Both the position numbers and the translations under genes were made by a program. 64,000 nt of DNA. Source: Mercurialis annua. Its lineage: Eukaryota; Streptophyta; Magnoliopsida; Malpighiales; Euphorbiaceae. The notes under the pieces are model-generated. The model made no database searches and was not told the origin of the DNA. It was given only the letters and a program-made list of their open reading frames with translations. Shown here one piece after another: positions 49,144 through 60,339 of the stretch; the stretch's first letter is position 1; each line of letters opens with the position of its first letter. The DNA is taken from assembly GCF_937616625.2 (NCBI RefSeq), contig NC_065572.1, forward strand, positions 71,794,653 through 71,858,652, written 5' to 3'.

Positions 49144-49625
49144 ATTAATGTATTCATAAGTCTAAATATTCTTGATTCATTCATGAATAATCAGATTTTT
49201 AATTCCTTTTTATTAGTACATTGCAATCTCAATAAAATGATAGGTATTTGATAAGCTAATAATTTTTATCAATCAACATTTCTTTTGTGTATTTTTATAA
49301 TTCTGCAGATAAATTAAAGTTATAGACAGTGATGGAAACATATAAATCATTCATGTGGGGCAAATTTTGTTATTGAATGTTCTTTCACTATTAGACCGTA
49401 TGATATGCTGATCGATTTTTGGATTGTTGTCTTTTAGACTGAACCATGCTATTTGATTTTTTTAGTTTTTTTGAGACCAATCAACATAGTTCAATTTTTT
49501 CAAATGAAACACCACCCTACTTGTGCGAATTAGGATTCCTCAAATTCATTTCAACTTGAGGAGTAAAGCTCAAGTTTTACCATGCTATAAAATGAACGGT
49601 ATAGATTAATTTAATTAAATTATAA

Positions 49626-50461
49626 CCCTCCGTTTTGAAATAGCTATCGCTTTAGAGAAAATTTTTTAATTCGTAATACTTGTCACTTTAAAATACCAAC
49701 AAAGCATTTATTTCTATTTTTTCACATATATCCCTCATTCATCTATATCTATACTATATATAAAAGCACGGATGAGGGGGGCAAGCAAATTTACTGAATA
49801 ATCCTTTCAGTTTAATACTAAATAAAGATTTTATAGGCATTAACTAATTAGTTATTTAATTAATCACTATTGTAATTAAAGTCCTAATTAGAATAGGTAG
49901 CTAAATTATCTACAATTTAGTTTTAGTATGTAAAAATTAACTAAATTGTCTGCAAATTAGTAGGAATACCTATCTTTTAATTGATTGAACTATAAAATTA
50001 AAATACTATATTTGACAATATATTATTATTTTAAATTTCTATCTTATTATTTTTAAAGATATTATTAATAAAATAAAATTAATTATTTAATTATAATTAT
50101 TATAAAACCAAAGAATAAATTTAGTATGGAAAAATATTTAATAACCGAATATATCATATTTACTTTTGTAAAAATTCTTAACTAATTTAATATTAATTAT
50201 AAATAAAAAATTGATATAGTTATAATAAATTTATAAATTTATTCATTGACGAGTTACGTTACGAGCCTCGTGCATAGCACGTAATGAGAAACTAGTTCAT
50301 TAAAAGAATACAAAAATACAAATAAAGAGTTATAGTAATCAATGTTAACAAGTTTCAAGACGTGCTAATTTAGTAAAATATATATAAATTTAGATATATT
50401 TATTGCTTTCTTAATTTGTTTGAAAATGGCTAAAGCGACAACTACTTTAAAACGAAAAGAG
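49626..50461. mobile_element. Stowaway-like MITE split by a Helitron
   Basis: The left end CCCTCCGTTTTGAAATAGC is mirrored by TTTAAAACGAAAAGAG at the right. The inside (CAAAGCATTTATTTCTATTT, ACATATATCCCTCATT, then TTCATTAAAAGAATAC) follows the order of the related copies at 11681 and 63506, interrupted between CCTCATT and ATTAAAAG. Confidence 0.65.
49748..50295. mobile_element. Non-autonomous Helitron
   Basis: It begins TCTATACTATATATAAAAGC, the usual start of many plant Helitrons. It ends with a short hairpin (CGTGCATAGCACG) about 20 bp before the terminal CTAG. The flanks are A on the left and T on the right, as expected for insertion between A and T without target duplication. At 548 bp it has no Rep/helicase frame. 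Confidence 0.8.
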
Positions 50462-50633
50462 TAATTTTTTTTTACATTATTAATTTGATAATAAATGTTG
50501 TATATTCATTGAACTTGATCGCTCGAGTTAAAATGAACTTGAGGAATCATAATCCTAATTTTGTCTATGATAGTAGATAGATTTTATACGATTGAGATAA
50601 AGGGTATTTCAATCTACTATCTACTATCTACTA

Positions 50634-50634
<1 letters not shown>

Positions 50635-50701
<67 letters not shown>
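50635..50701. repeat. (TA)n microsatellite
   Basis: About 33 uninterrupted TA units, preceded by CTACTATCTACTATCTA units. Confidence 0.9.
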
Positions 50702-50705
<4 letters not shown>

Positions 50706-50829
50706 ATTGCATTTAATATTTTTAACTTTTCTAAGTAAAACGTATTACCATTTTCCCTTTGAATGACACTTATATTACCTTATTGCATTTAATATTTTTA
50801 ACTTTTCTAAGTAAAACGTATTACCATTT
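50701..50829. repeat. Direct repeat of 53 bp, period 75 bp
   Basis: The sequence from ACCTTATTGCATTTAATATT to CGTATTACCATTT occurs at 50701-50753 and again at about 50776-50828 without visible differences. The second copy follows TTATATT, so it probably arose by slippage or unequal exchange next to the TA run. Confidence 0.85.
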
Positions 50830-51038
50830 AACACTCTTGGCTATAATTTCTGCTTAAAAATAGCTAATTATTTTGACAATTTAATTGTCATATATACTCT
50901 TTAAATTCTTAACTGTAATTTTTTTTTCTTTATTTGTTTTAAATTCTTTCATTTTTGTTATGGAAATAATCCCATAAATCACATTAGTTATTGTTGTTGT
51001 CTTTGTATTAAATTCTTTCAGGTTTGTTATGGATATGA

Positions 51039-51172
51039 ATTTTTTTTTTTTGATACAAGAGAAGAGGCAAAAGCCTAAAGCAAACTAAGAAATAATATTT
51101 CTACTATAAGAAACACCATGAAGATCATGCGAAGTCCATGGAAGCAAACTGCTCGGAACAGACTTGTGCTAT
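51039..51172 (-). mobile_element. 5'-truncated LINE 3' end
   Basis: A T-run at 51039-51051 is followed by GATACAAGAGAAGAGGCAAA and AGCC. On the minus strand this reads GGCTTTTGCCTCTTCTCTTG, then a poly-A tail, which resembles the 3' ends of plant LINEs. About 120 bp upstream of the tail belong to it at most. Confidence 0.45.
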
Positions 51173-52570
51173 CTTTTTGAAAATATACATTACTTTTTTA
51201 ATACTATGATTTATTATTGTTTTTAACTATTTAATTGCTACCTTTTTGATACTATGATTTTTTATTTTTTAACCATTGAACTTTAATTAAAAAGTTAACA
51301 ATACAACTCCTTCCTATTTAAAATCATTTTTCACAAACATGCAATAAATTACAATGTTACAAAAAAAATTTATATCTCTTCAACTTCAAGCCATATTTTA
51401 AAAATATCTATACAATAAAATTATGTCTAAATGGATTAAATTTTTTTCAAAACTATTATCAATGGTGGAGGTAATTGTAATTTTGAACTTCTGTCTATTA
51501 AATTAAATGGTTGAAAATTTATTTATTGTTAACATTCATTTCAAAACGTATTAGCTACTTGTGGAGGACAAGTTTTGCCTTTAGAAATAAACTTTAGGAG
51601 TTGGGTTGAAAAAACATTTGAGGTGTTACACTTTCCATTCAATTCACATATTAATTGTTATAAATGACAACAAAATGTAACATCTCAATTAACATATATA
51701 TAATAGGTTTTCCATCTACAATCTTTTTTAGATTTTCGTATCTTATATCCTTTTACATATTTACAGAATTGCATAAAATTTCTTTCAAATTACAGTAACA
51801 ATGTAATTTGTATTATTTAATTGTCTGTGTTTATATCATTTCTATGTTTAATTTATTTTTAATATTATTTAATTTATATTTTTTATTAGGACAGCCAATT
51901 CTACATCATACTAATTTAACTAAAAAATTAAACTTGAAGAAGCAATAATATATTGTAGGATTAACTAGATATAACTTTATGGACTGACATTAAATAAATC
52001 TATTTATCTTAATCATATCAAATAGATTTACATAAAAATTAAAAAACTATATTTTTAGTTTTATTTAATTTTATTTATTAAAATTAAATATATCTATCAT
52101 GTTTACACAAATTTATAGATCAAAAGGACACTTCTCTCCTACATATTTACATAATGTATTCTCGAATAAAAGTTTAAATTACAAACTGACAATTTATGAG
52201 TTGTTCGATTTTAGATTCTCTAAGAGTTTGATTCAAATTTATTTGTTAAGTTAGCTAATCGAATAACTTCTTTTTTATACTTGTTTATATAACAAATCGA
52301 ATTTGAATGTAGCTATGAGCTTGCTTTAATTATAGTTTATGAGTTTTTTTTAATCCAAGGGTTGATTTTTTAGTTATTTATTATACATTTCTTATTTGAT
52401 ATAATTGTCTGTTCAATAATTTAATTAAATTATTAAATATTATTATTTATTTTAACAAAAAATAAAATATAGTTTTAGATTAAATAATTTAAATTTTAAT
52501 AAAAATAATACTAATAGTTTAATATAAATTATCTGTATAATTGTATCTTCTAATTTTTATTTTACCATTT
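51173..52570. other. Intergenic AT-rich DNA
   Basis: No gene, RNA or delimited element is recognised. Confidence 0.45.
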
Positions 52571-52839
52571 TAACCCTAGCTGGCAAGTATCAGTTTGCCT
52601 CTTCATCTGTAACTCAAAAATCAAAATCCGAAACAAAATAATTTTCATCTTCCTCGCCGTTGCCAGTGCATTGCCTTCCGCTGCGCCGCTTCTGTCAGTG
52701 CTTTATTGTTTCCGTCTGCTTCCGCCGCCGTCGACGCCGATACTTATTTTCAGGGACTGACACTGCTGCTTTTTGTGAGGTAAATAGGTAATCATAATAT
52801 ATTTTTACTCATCAGCTCTTGCTTCTTTGATCGTTCTTA

Positions 52840-53422
52840 GAGGCCGTTTGGTTCGCCATAAAAAGGGGGAATGAGAATGGGTATGAGAATGATTTCCATT
52901 GTTTATGTTTGTTTTGTCAAATTGTATTAGGGAATGAGAATGTGATTACCCCCGTAATGGAAATCACCCATTCCCCCCTTATCTCATGGCAATGGAAATC
53001 AAAATTTTACAAAATATTTTAATAATAAATAATAAATATATAATTATTAAAAAAAACTATTTTTAAATATTTATTTTAAAAAATATACTTAAAATAATAA
53101 AATAAAAACTTTTTTAATATTTTTTTTAAAATTATTTTTTTTAATTTTTTTAAAATAATTTTTAATTTTTTTAAAAAATAATTTTTTAATTTTTTCGAAA
53201 ATAATTTTTTGTAATTTTTTTAAAATAATTTTATTTTTTTATATAAAAAAATATTTTTAATAAATAATAAATAATTTTTTATTAAATTTTATCCATTCTC
53301 ATTTCTTTATTAATTTTGAACCAAATAAAAAATGAAAACAATCATTATCATTCCCATTTCTTCTCATTCCGATTCCCATTTCCATTCTCATTCTCATTCC
53401 CAACCTTAAATCAAACGGCCAC
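52840..53422. mobile_element. Harbinger-like (Tourist) MITE
   Basis: The ends GAGGCCGTTTG and CAAACGGCCAC are inverted and flanked by TTA on both sides, as typical of PIF/Harbinger insertion. Inside both ends lie GAATGAGAATGG-type repeats and their inverse (CCATTCTCATTCTCATTCCC), with an AT core. Confidence 0.75.
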
Positions 53423-53801
53423 TTAGTATGTGTTCATTGAATTATATTTCTTTGAATTGAATTAGGTATGCATCTTGCTAATAGAATCAGCTTATAATTT
53501 ACTAATATGTGAGACTGAGTCTTAATATTCGATTATATCTTTAATTCTTGGCTAAATTAACAACATTAATCAAATTTAACTCTGTGGACTTTGATTCGAG
53601 GCTTTATAATTATGCTAATGTAGTTTGTTCTGATGATAATATTTTATAAATTTGAGGATTTTAGTTGTCAGAATGTCATGGTAATAATTATATTTCTTTT
53701 GACATGTCGTACGGAATTAAAAAAGCAAGTCGTTTTATTTAGTATTGCTTGTTTTGTCTGAAATCTCTGAAACACAGTAGTAGCAGTAAAGAAAATCAGG
53801 G

Positions 53802-54310
53802 GGCTTAACCCCTGAAAAACCCCCTACTTTTCAATTCCCCTTCGTTTGCACCCTCACCTTTCAAAATCTCCAATTTTACCCAAATTATCACCGTTCATTC
53901 TCAAATGCACCCTAGAAGTATTAAATTGGGCTTTTGTCACTAGAAAAAAGTTGAAATCGATACTTTATATTTTAATTCTGTTCTAAATAATCCTTAATGT
54001 TTAAATTTCAACAACAAAACCATATTTAATGATATTTTTAATTGATTTTTATTTTATATAAAAAATGAACTTTTAAAATTTTAAGAAATATGTTTTATTG
54101 TTGAAATTTAAACATTGAGAACTATTTAAAATATGAATTAAAATATAAATTATCGATTTGAACTTTTTTATAGTGAAAAGGGGCTAATTTAATATTTTTA
54201 GGGTGCAATTGAAAATAAAAGGTGAGAATTTGGGTAAAATTGGAAATTTTAAAAGGTGAGGGTGCAAACAAAGGGGGGTTGAAAGGTGGGGGTTTTTCAG
54301 GAGATTAGCC
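53802..54310. mobile_element. Mutator-like foldback MITE, CCTGAAAAACCCCC family
   Basis: GGCTTAACCCCTGAAAAACC on the left is mirrored by GGTTTTTCAGGAGATTAGCC on the right in slightly diverged form, and GTTTGCACCCTCACCTTTC by GGTGAGGGTGCAAAC. Exact 9 bp duplications AAATCAGGG lie at 53793-53801 and 54311-54319. Confidence 0.88.
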
Positions 54311-54860
54311 AAATCAGGGAGGCCATCTGGAACTGACGGCTATGATTTCTCGTACCGGATGGTTGTTGATTCCCGTAATTGTTATCTGCTTTTTCTTCCG
54401 TTTCTTTCTAGTATATAATTAGGATTCTTAGCGAGCTTTACTTGTTATCTGCCATTAGATTTATGTTTTTTATTGTTTGCAATTTTAGGCTACACAAAGG
54501 TAGCTCAAGGAAAATCTCGTCTTGTTACACTGCTGCAAACTCAGGTACATTCTTTCTATTACTATTTTATTAGCATTTAACAATAACTTCATAATCATTA
54601 ATTAAAAAAGGTTTTGATTTTCAATGCAGATTCTGATTCAATTGATATGCATGGTGCAGCTGATAGCAAATGTAAAGGCCATGAGCAAACTTGCTGTTTC
54701 ATCTTCTGCAGCCGGATTGTATTCTCTTTTTATTGGGGAATTCGCTTAATGACCAAATTCTTCTTAATTTTCTTGATTTATTATTTTAATCTTATGCTTG
54801 ATGGTGTTTTTTTTTCTCACATGTTAAAGGCCGGAGACGCAGTAAAGTTGGTTTATTGAG

Positions 54861-55682
54861 ATTATACATCTACATATCGTCTATTGCATTACTTCTCTCC
54901 GTACATTGTTCCAGTACCAGCAATTCTCTTTAGAGGTATATAATGGTGTTCCCAACTTCTTTAATAAAAAAATTCCATCTAGTGCGATACATCCTATGTA
55001 CACGTTAGAACTCCAATTATACTGCCTAGATCAATTGAAACCCAGTGACTAAGAAATAAAACTTTTGATTCTCTCTCAGAGTGCAATTCCGACAAAATGA
55101 GCAAGGGATGTTTTTAGATTTCTTTTTGTGTAAGACACTGTTCTTATGGGTAGGGGTGCTCATGCATTGGTTACTTGAAGCATGAACCAAATTTACTAAC
55201 CAAACCATTAGACTCAGATTATTAGTATCTTGAACCTAAATCTAAATAATTTAAACTGTCTTAATCTTTGAGCCTATCGATACCTAGATGCGTCTTTGGT
55301 AATTATATGATAATTAGATCAACGAATTTGATTAATTGATTGCAAAAGTAGACTAATTATCAAATAAAACTTGTTTTAATAAGTCTTGTTTAGACTCTTA
55401 ATCCTCTTAATCCTGATGATACGTGTTTTTGTGAATTTGCCACTTGTTTCAAATGAATCCGATTAAGATGGTTTGATTTTGATATGTTTGGTTATAATAT
55501 AACATTTTATTCTTGAAACTAATTAATATGCCTAGTTTGATTGCTCGAGTTTGTTTGCTTTGATTTGAATTATGGTCTGCTTTTTCTTTGATTTTTTTAA
55601 GTAAAATTAGTTTTTAACAACATTCTGAAAAAATTAATTCTTCATTTCAATCTAGATCTTCAAAAATTCAAAAAAAAAATGA
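54861..55682. other. Intergenic DNA left of the large palindrome
   Basis: No gene is recognised. TAGGGGTGCTCATGC at 55151 resembles the start of the TAGGGGTG hAT family but has no matching right end in range. Confidence 0.4.
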
Positions 55683-55702
55683 AAATACTACAAATCCTCC
55701 TT

Positions 55703-57004
55703 TTACCGGCACCAAAAATTAAACTAGGAAATAGGGGCAACAGCAAGTTCAACCTGAAGAATACTAGAAATATCACTTGTACCAAGAGCAAAAAGCATGT
55801 CTATAATCTTTTTATCATGCTCTCTTTGTCTTTTTGCCACTTGGGGCAAACTCTCTATCCTTTTAATTTCACACAGCGATTTTCATTTTCCATTTTCGTC
55901 AATATGATAATTAGGAGAAGCAGGAGGAGCTGGTACAGTCTCCATAATTGGAGTCGGAGCAGGTACAACCTCCATAATCGGAGCCAGAGCAGGTACATCC
56001 TCCATAATCGGAGCAAGAGTAGGTACAATCTCTATAATCGAGCTGGATGCTCATTGGAACTTCGTTTCATTCTCCGTGAATACATCAAAAAGTTTAGAGC
56101 TAGCTGCTTTCATTTCATTCTTCGTGAATACATCGAAAGGATCCCATCAGAATATCGCGACTCATGTGATAGATTTGGAATTCCGTGTTCGAGATTGTCA
56201 TCAGCGTGAGTGAAGCACATTCCACCAGAAATATCAAGAGTGGATTTCTCATGCACATCGCTAGGATGATGACTTGAAGCAGCCAGTGATGTAAAGTCTA
56301 AGCCAGAACCTACAGGCAAGTAGCAATACCAATTTCATAAACTTAAAAATGATACGTAACGAAAGAACTCAAGTTTCACAGAACTCACGTGGCTGTTTAA
56401 ATGGACACCACTCCTGTCATCGTCATCCACTTATATAAAATGATGGCTTGAGGTAGCATCCACTACAAGCAAGCAACAATATCAATTTCAAAGAATTAAA
56501 AATAATAAGTACCAAAAGGAACTCAAGTTTTAGAGAACTTGCTTGGGTTGCTTGTTTGGATACCATCCCTGCCATCAACTTGAGTGGTAGCAGAAGTTGA
56601 CACTTCCCTAGCAGCATGAGGTGATGTTGGTGGAAGTATAAAGTCAGTACCTACGAGCAAGCAACACAATAATATCAGAAACTGAAAAATAATAAGTAGA
56701 AAAAACCAAGTTTGAGTGAGAGTTCACCCTCGCTTCTATCATCAACACAATCTTGGTACCTAGAATCTCATGCCAGTGAATAGGTTTTGTATTTTTTCAG
56801 CCAATGTTTCTCGTGGTCTCCATCTCGTCTTTTTTTAAGCGTTTTTAGTTTGCGAATATCGCCATAATTCACTTCACCAATCCATAATTGATCAGGGATG
56901 AGATCAGACCGGTTATATGCAAGATGATTGAGGCTGAACACTATTATTCGAGAATAAAACATTCTTGAATGAACAATCCCCTTTAGGCGTGCATATGGCC
57001 TCAA
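55703..57004 (-). pseudogene. Captured gene fragment, left-arm copy
   Basis: On the minus strand, short open blocks correspond to the right-arm copy: KGIVHSRMFYSRIIVFSLNH and IGEVNYGDIRKLKTLKK (about 56768-57004), FTSLAASSHHPSDVHEKS and DNLEHGIPNLSHESRYSDG (about 56110-56319). An outer stretch (about 55935-56050) carries 30 bp tandem units with CCATAATCGGAGC. Frames are broken. I do not recognise the family. Confidence 0.55.
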
Positions 57005-57110
57005 TGTAATATAAAAACGTTAAAGGCATAACCAAATATCAAACGACAATAACAATTATTTTTACATAATACAACTTTAAAAAGTTAAATTTATACCTCT
57101 ATATTAAGAA

Positions 57111-58056
57111 TAGGGGTGAGCAAAAACCGAGTCGAACCGAAAAACCGAGTCGAACCGAACCGAAAATATCCGAACCGAAAAATAAGTGGTTAAAACGGTT
57201 TGGTTTGGTCTTAGATATATTAAAATTGCGGTTTTCGGTTTTGGTTTGGTTTTAGTGTTCGGTTACCGAACCGAACCGAAAAAACCGAAATAATAAATAA
57301 GGCCATTTTAGTCATTTTTGGAGAATAGTATATATACTCCCTTTTAACCTAAAAACCCTAACACTTAGTAATTTACTGCCGCCTCCTTACATCTTCTCAC
57401 CCTCACTCTCTTATCTTTTTCCTTCTTCTTACTTCCTTTCTCCCTTTTCATCTTTTTTATCAACCTTAAATCACATCAAAAATTGATTTTTCATTTTTCA
57501 TCCTTTTTATTAATTAGTGCGACATGGACAAGATTAGGCGGGTAATCAGTTTCTGATGAAGGCTGCTGCTTCATCATTTGGTCGGTGTCGACAGTGATGA
57601 TGATGAGTGTAGATCGGCTAGCCGACAATGATAAGGGCTTCCGCTTCATGATCTCCGGCCGGCTGGACTTTTTATTTAGAATATCTTTTTTGATTTTAAA
57701 TCTGTAATCATAAAGAAAAAAATAATTTTTTTTTGTTTATATATTTACATATTAATTTTGTTCTTTAATTTGTTGATATGATTCTTGTTGATTTGGTTTA
57801 TGGTTTTTGGATTTGTATTTTTCATTTCAAATATCTGTTCTTATTGCAGCTTTTAATTTTTTTTCAAAATTTTATGCTTTTGGAATTTCGGTTAAACGGC
57901 TCGGTTCGGTCGGTTAAAACCGAAATTTCGGTGTACCGAACCGAAAAAACCGTTGACCGAAATGGGTGGTTTGGTTTTTATTAATTAGGGGTGGTTTGGT
58001 TCGGTTATGACAAAGTGCACTCCAAACCGAACCGAACCGAACTGTGCACACCCCTA
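57111..58056. mobile_element. hAT MITE, TAGGGGTG family, copy 2
   Basis: It begins TAGGGGTGAGCAAAAACCGA and ends TGTGCACACCCCTA, with perfect 8 bp duplications ATTAAGAA at 57103-57110 and 58057-58064. Its ends are built of CGAACCGAA units. The right arm of the palindrome has no insertion at the mirror position (about 58394-58410), so it entered after the palindrome formed. Confidence 0.92.
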
Positions 58057-58495
58057 ATTAAGAACATCCAGCAAATTATTAAATTTCGTAAACTTCAATT
58101 TTTTTTAGATGGCTCTTTAAGTTTTTGTGACCACTCTATTGCAAGAGAGATTCTTCTAGGGAGATTTTCACGAAGGGTATCGATTTCTTCGAAAACTTGC
58201 CAACGAAGGAAAGTGCTCCAATGTCGTTAGAAGAGTATCGATCACTTTCCGTCGTTGGCAAGCTTTGAAAGTGATCGATACCCTTTGTGAAAATGTCCTT
58301 AGAAGAATCCCTCTTGCAATAGAGTGCTCACAAAAACTTAAAGAACCATCCAATTTTTTTTTGAAGTTTATGAAATTTCACGAGTTGCTGGATGTTATTA
58401 ATATAGAGATATAAATTTAACTTTTTAAAGTTGTATTTTGTAAAAATAATTGTTATTGTCGTTTGATATTTGGTTATGCCTTTAATTTTTGTAGA

Positions 58496-59625
58496 TTATA
58501 TTGAGGCCATATGCATGCCTAAAGGGGATTGTTCGTTAAAGAATGTTTTATTCTCGAACAATTGTGTTCGGCCTCAGTTATCTTGCATATAATCGGCCTG
58601 ATCTCATTCCTGGTCAATTAGGGATTGGTGAAGTGAATTATGGCGATATTCGCAGACTAAAAACGCTTAAACAAAAAAGATGAAATGGAAACCACGAGAA
58701 AAATTGGCTGAAAAAGTACAAGACTATTTACTGGCATGAGATTCTAGGTACCAAGATTGTGTGGATGATAGAAGCGAGGGTGAATTCTCACTCAAACTTG
58801 GTCTTTTCTACTTATCATTTTTCAGTTTCTGATATTATTGTGTTGCTTGCTCGTAGGTACTGACTTTGTACTTTCAGCAACACCACTGCATGCTGCTAGG
58901 GAAGTATCTACTTCCGCTACCACTCAAGCTGATGGCAAGAATGGTGTCCAAACAAGCAACACAAGCGAGTTCTCTAAAACTTGAGTTCCTTTTGGTACTT
59001 ATCATTTTTAATTCTTTGAAATTGGTATTGTTGCTTGCTTGTAGTGGATGCTACCTCAAGCCATCATTCTATAGAATTGGATGACGATGACAGGGATGGT
59101 GTCCATTTAAGCAGCCCTGTGAGTTCTGTAAAATTTGAGTTCTTTCGTTACGTATCATTTTTAAGTCTATGAAATTGGTATTTCTACTTGCTTGTAGGTT
59201 CTAGCTTTGACTTTACATCACTGGCTGCTTCAAGTCATCATCCTAGCGACGAGCATGAGGAATCCACTTTTGATATTTCCAATGGAATATGCTCCACTCA
59301 CGCTGATGACAATCTCGAACACGGAATTCCAAATCTATCACATGAGTCGCGATGTTCTGATGGGATCCTTTCGATGTATTCACGAAGAATGAAATGAAAG
59401 CAGCCAGCTCTAAACTTTTTGATGTATTCACGGAGAATGAAACGAAGTTCCAATGAGCATCCAGCTCGATTATGGAGATTGTACTCTTGCTCCGATTATG
59501 GAGGATGTACCTGCTCTGGCTCCGATTATGGAGGTTGTACCTGCTCCAACTCCAATTATGTAGGCTACATCTGTTTCTCTTATTATCATATTGGCGAAAA
59601 GGAAATCGTTGCGTGTAATTAAAAA
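58496..59625 (+). pseudogene. Captured, exon-structured gene fragment, right-arm copy
   Basis: Several short coding blocks are separated by intron-like stretches whose 3' ends read TTGCTTGCTTGTAG or similar and whose 5' ends read GTGAGTTC or GCGAGTTC. The blocks read, in order: LAYNRPDLIPGQLGIGEVNY; SATPLHAAREVSTSATTQAD with GKNGVQTSNTS; ATSSHHSIELDDDDRDGVHL; FTSLAASSHHPSDEHEESTF with DNLEHGIPNLSHES; WDPFDVFTKNEMKAASSKLF; and a repeat APIMEDVPAL/APIMEVVPAP. Stops and frame changes interrupt it. The exon-intron layout means it came from genomic DNA, not a retrocopy. It could be a host gene captured by a transposon or part of a transposon gene; I cannot name the family. Confidence 0.5.
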
Positions 59626-60339
59626 CTAAAGAGATTTTCCCCTAGTGGCAAAAAGATAGAGAGAGCTTGATAAGAAGACTATAGACATGCTTTTTCTCTT
59701 GGTATGAGTGATATTCCTGGTTATCTTCAGGTTGAACCTAATGCAGGCCCTGTTTCTCAGTTTACTTTTGGTGCCGGTGCAAGGAGGTTTTGAAGTATCA
59801 AAGACCACAATTGCTGGGAAAGACATGGACACACAAAGAACAGTTTACATCGTTAATCAAAGGCACCTTAGTTCGGAACTTTCAGCTTAGATTATTGCTG
59901 CATTGACTACCTCTTCCTTGGTTTTTAAGAGTATTAATAGTGCATATTCTAAAATCCTTCTCGACAGAGCAACATCTATACGTATTTTGAGGTTATTTCA
60001 ATATCGAGTTATATTGCACGAAACCTTTTTCAATTTTGCAGTTTTGGCATTTTGCTTCTATTTGCAAAATCGCTTTAACTTTAGAACTATATTTTTGATT
60101 TTTTTGTCGGTCTAGTGGTTCTAAAAAGTCATTTTTTATTATTTTAGATATCTATCAAAATAAATCTATATCCCAATTTAAAATCTGTCTATTTTTTCAA
60201 AATCATATTATGTTTTCAAAATTGTTTTATCCAAATCAAGTGTTATCTCAATTAGGGACTTTTCTTCCTTTTTGTTAAATTGTACCTATGTACAATTTAA
60301 TCAATTTTGAAAATTGGATAGATTTCCGACTAAAATTGA

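Larger units (their letters stand above)
49529..50558. mobile_element. Outer TIR element, TTAGGATTCCTCA family, copy 1
   Basis: TTAGGATTCCTCAAATTCAT on the left is mirrored by ATGAACTTGAGGAATCATAATCCTAA on the right in imperfect form, and the inner ATGAACGGTATAGATTAAT is inverted near 50480-50520. The ends and interior resemble 61780-62117. A Stowaway-like MITE interrupts it. No clear target duplication remains. Confidence 0.55.
52571..54860 (+). pseudogene. Possible spliced transcript or gene fragment
   Basis: A GC-richer patch (about 52580-52790, including CTTCCTCGCCGTTGCC and CGCCGCCGTCGACGCCG) ends at GAG|GTAAATAG and looks like a 5' UTR or first exon of a plant gene. After about 1.7 kb, two short blocks follow, at about 54489-54543 and 54630-54860, with possible splice sites around them. 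Joined in one way they read a short peptide including CYTAANSDSDSIDMHGAADS, then a low-complexity hydrophobic stretch. I recognise no family. It may be a truncated gene or a non-coding transcript; MITEs at 52840 and 53802 sit in the presumed intron. Confidence 0.25.
55683..59795. repeat. Large palindrome (foldback) of about 3.2 kb plus a 946 bp insertion
   Basis: The left arm 55683-58215 and the right arm 58242-59795 are reverse complements. Matching landmarks are ACCGGCACCAAAA (55708) with TTTTGGTGCCGGT (about 59766), GATTTGGAATTCCGTGTTCG (about 56171) with CGAACACGGAATTCCAAATC (about 59315), and CTTGCCAACGAAGGAAAGTG (about 58196) with CACTTTCCGTCGTTGGCAAG (about 58242). The loop is only about 26 bp. 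Without the hAT MITE at 57111-58056 each arm is about 1.56 kb. Between arms, one 69-residue translated stretch differs at 10 positions, so the copies are similar but not fresh. No terminal target duplication was found. The right arm is joined directly to a truncated GH9 copy. Confidence 0.85.

Noticed and set aside
55151..55170. Start of a fourth full TAGGGGTG hAT MITE
   Set aside because: No CACCCCTA right end with a matching 8 bp duplication follows within a reasonable distance.
59419..59622. Frame with Cys-Gly repeats (SDYGGCTCSG) as a cysteine-rich peptide gene
   Set aside because: It is a shadow of the 30 bp tandem units; the likely original frame reads APIMEDVPAL repeats.
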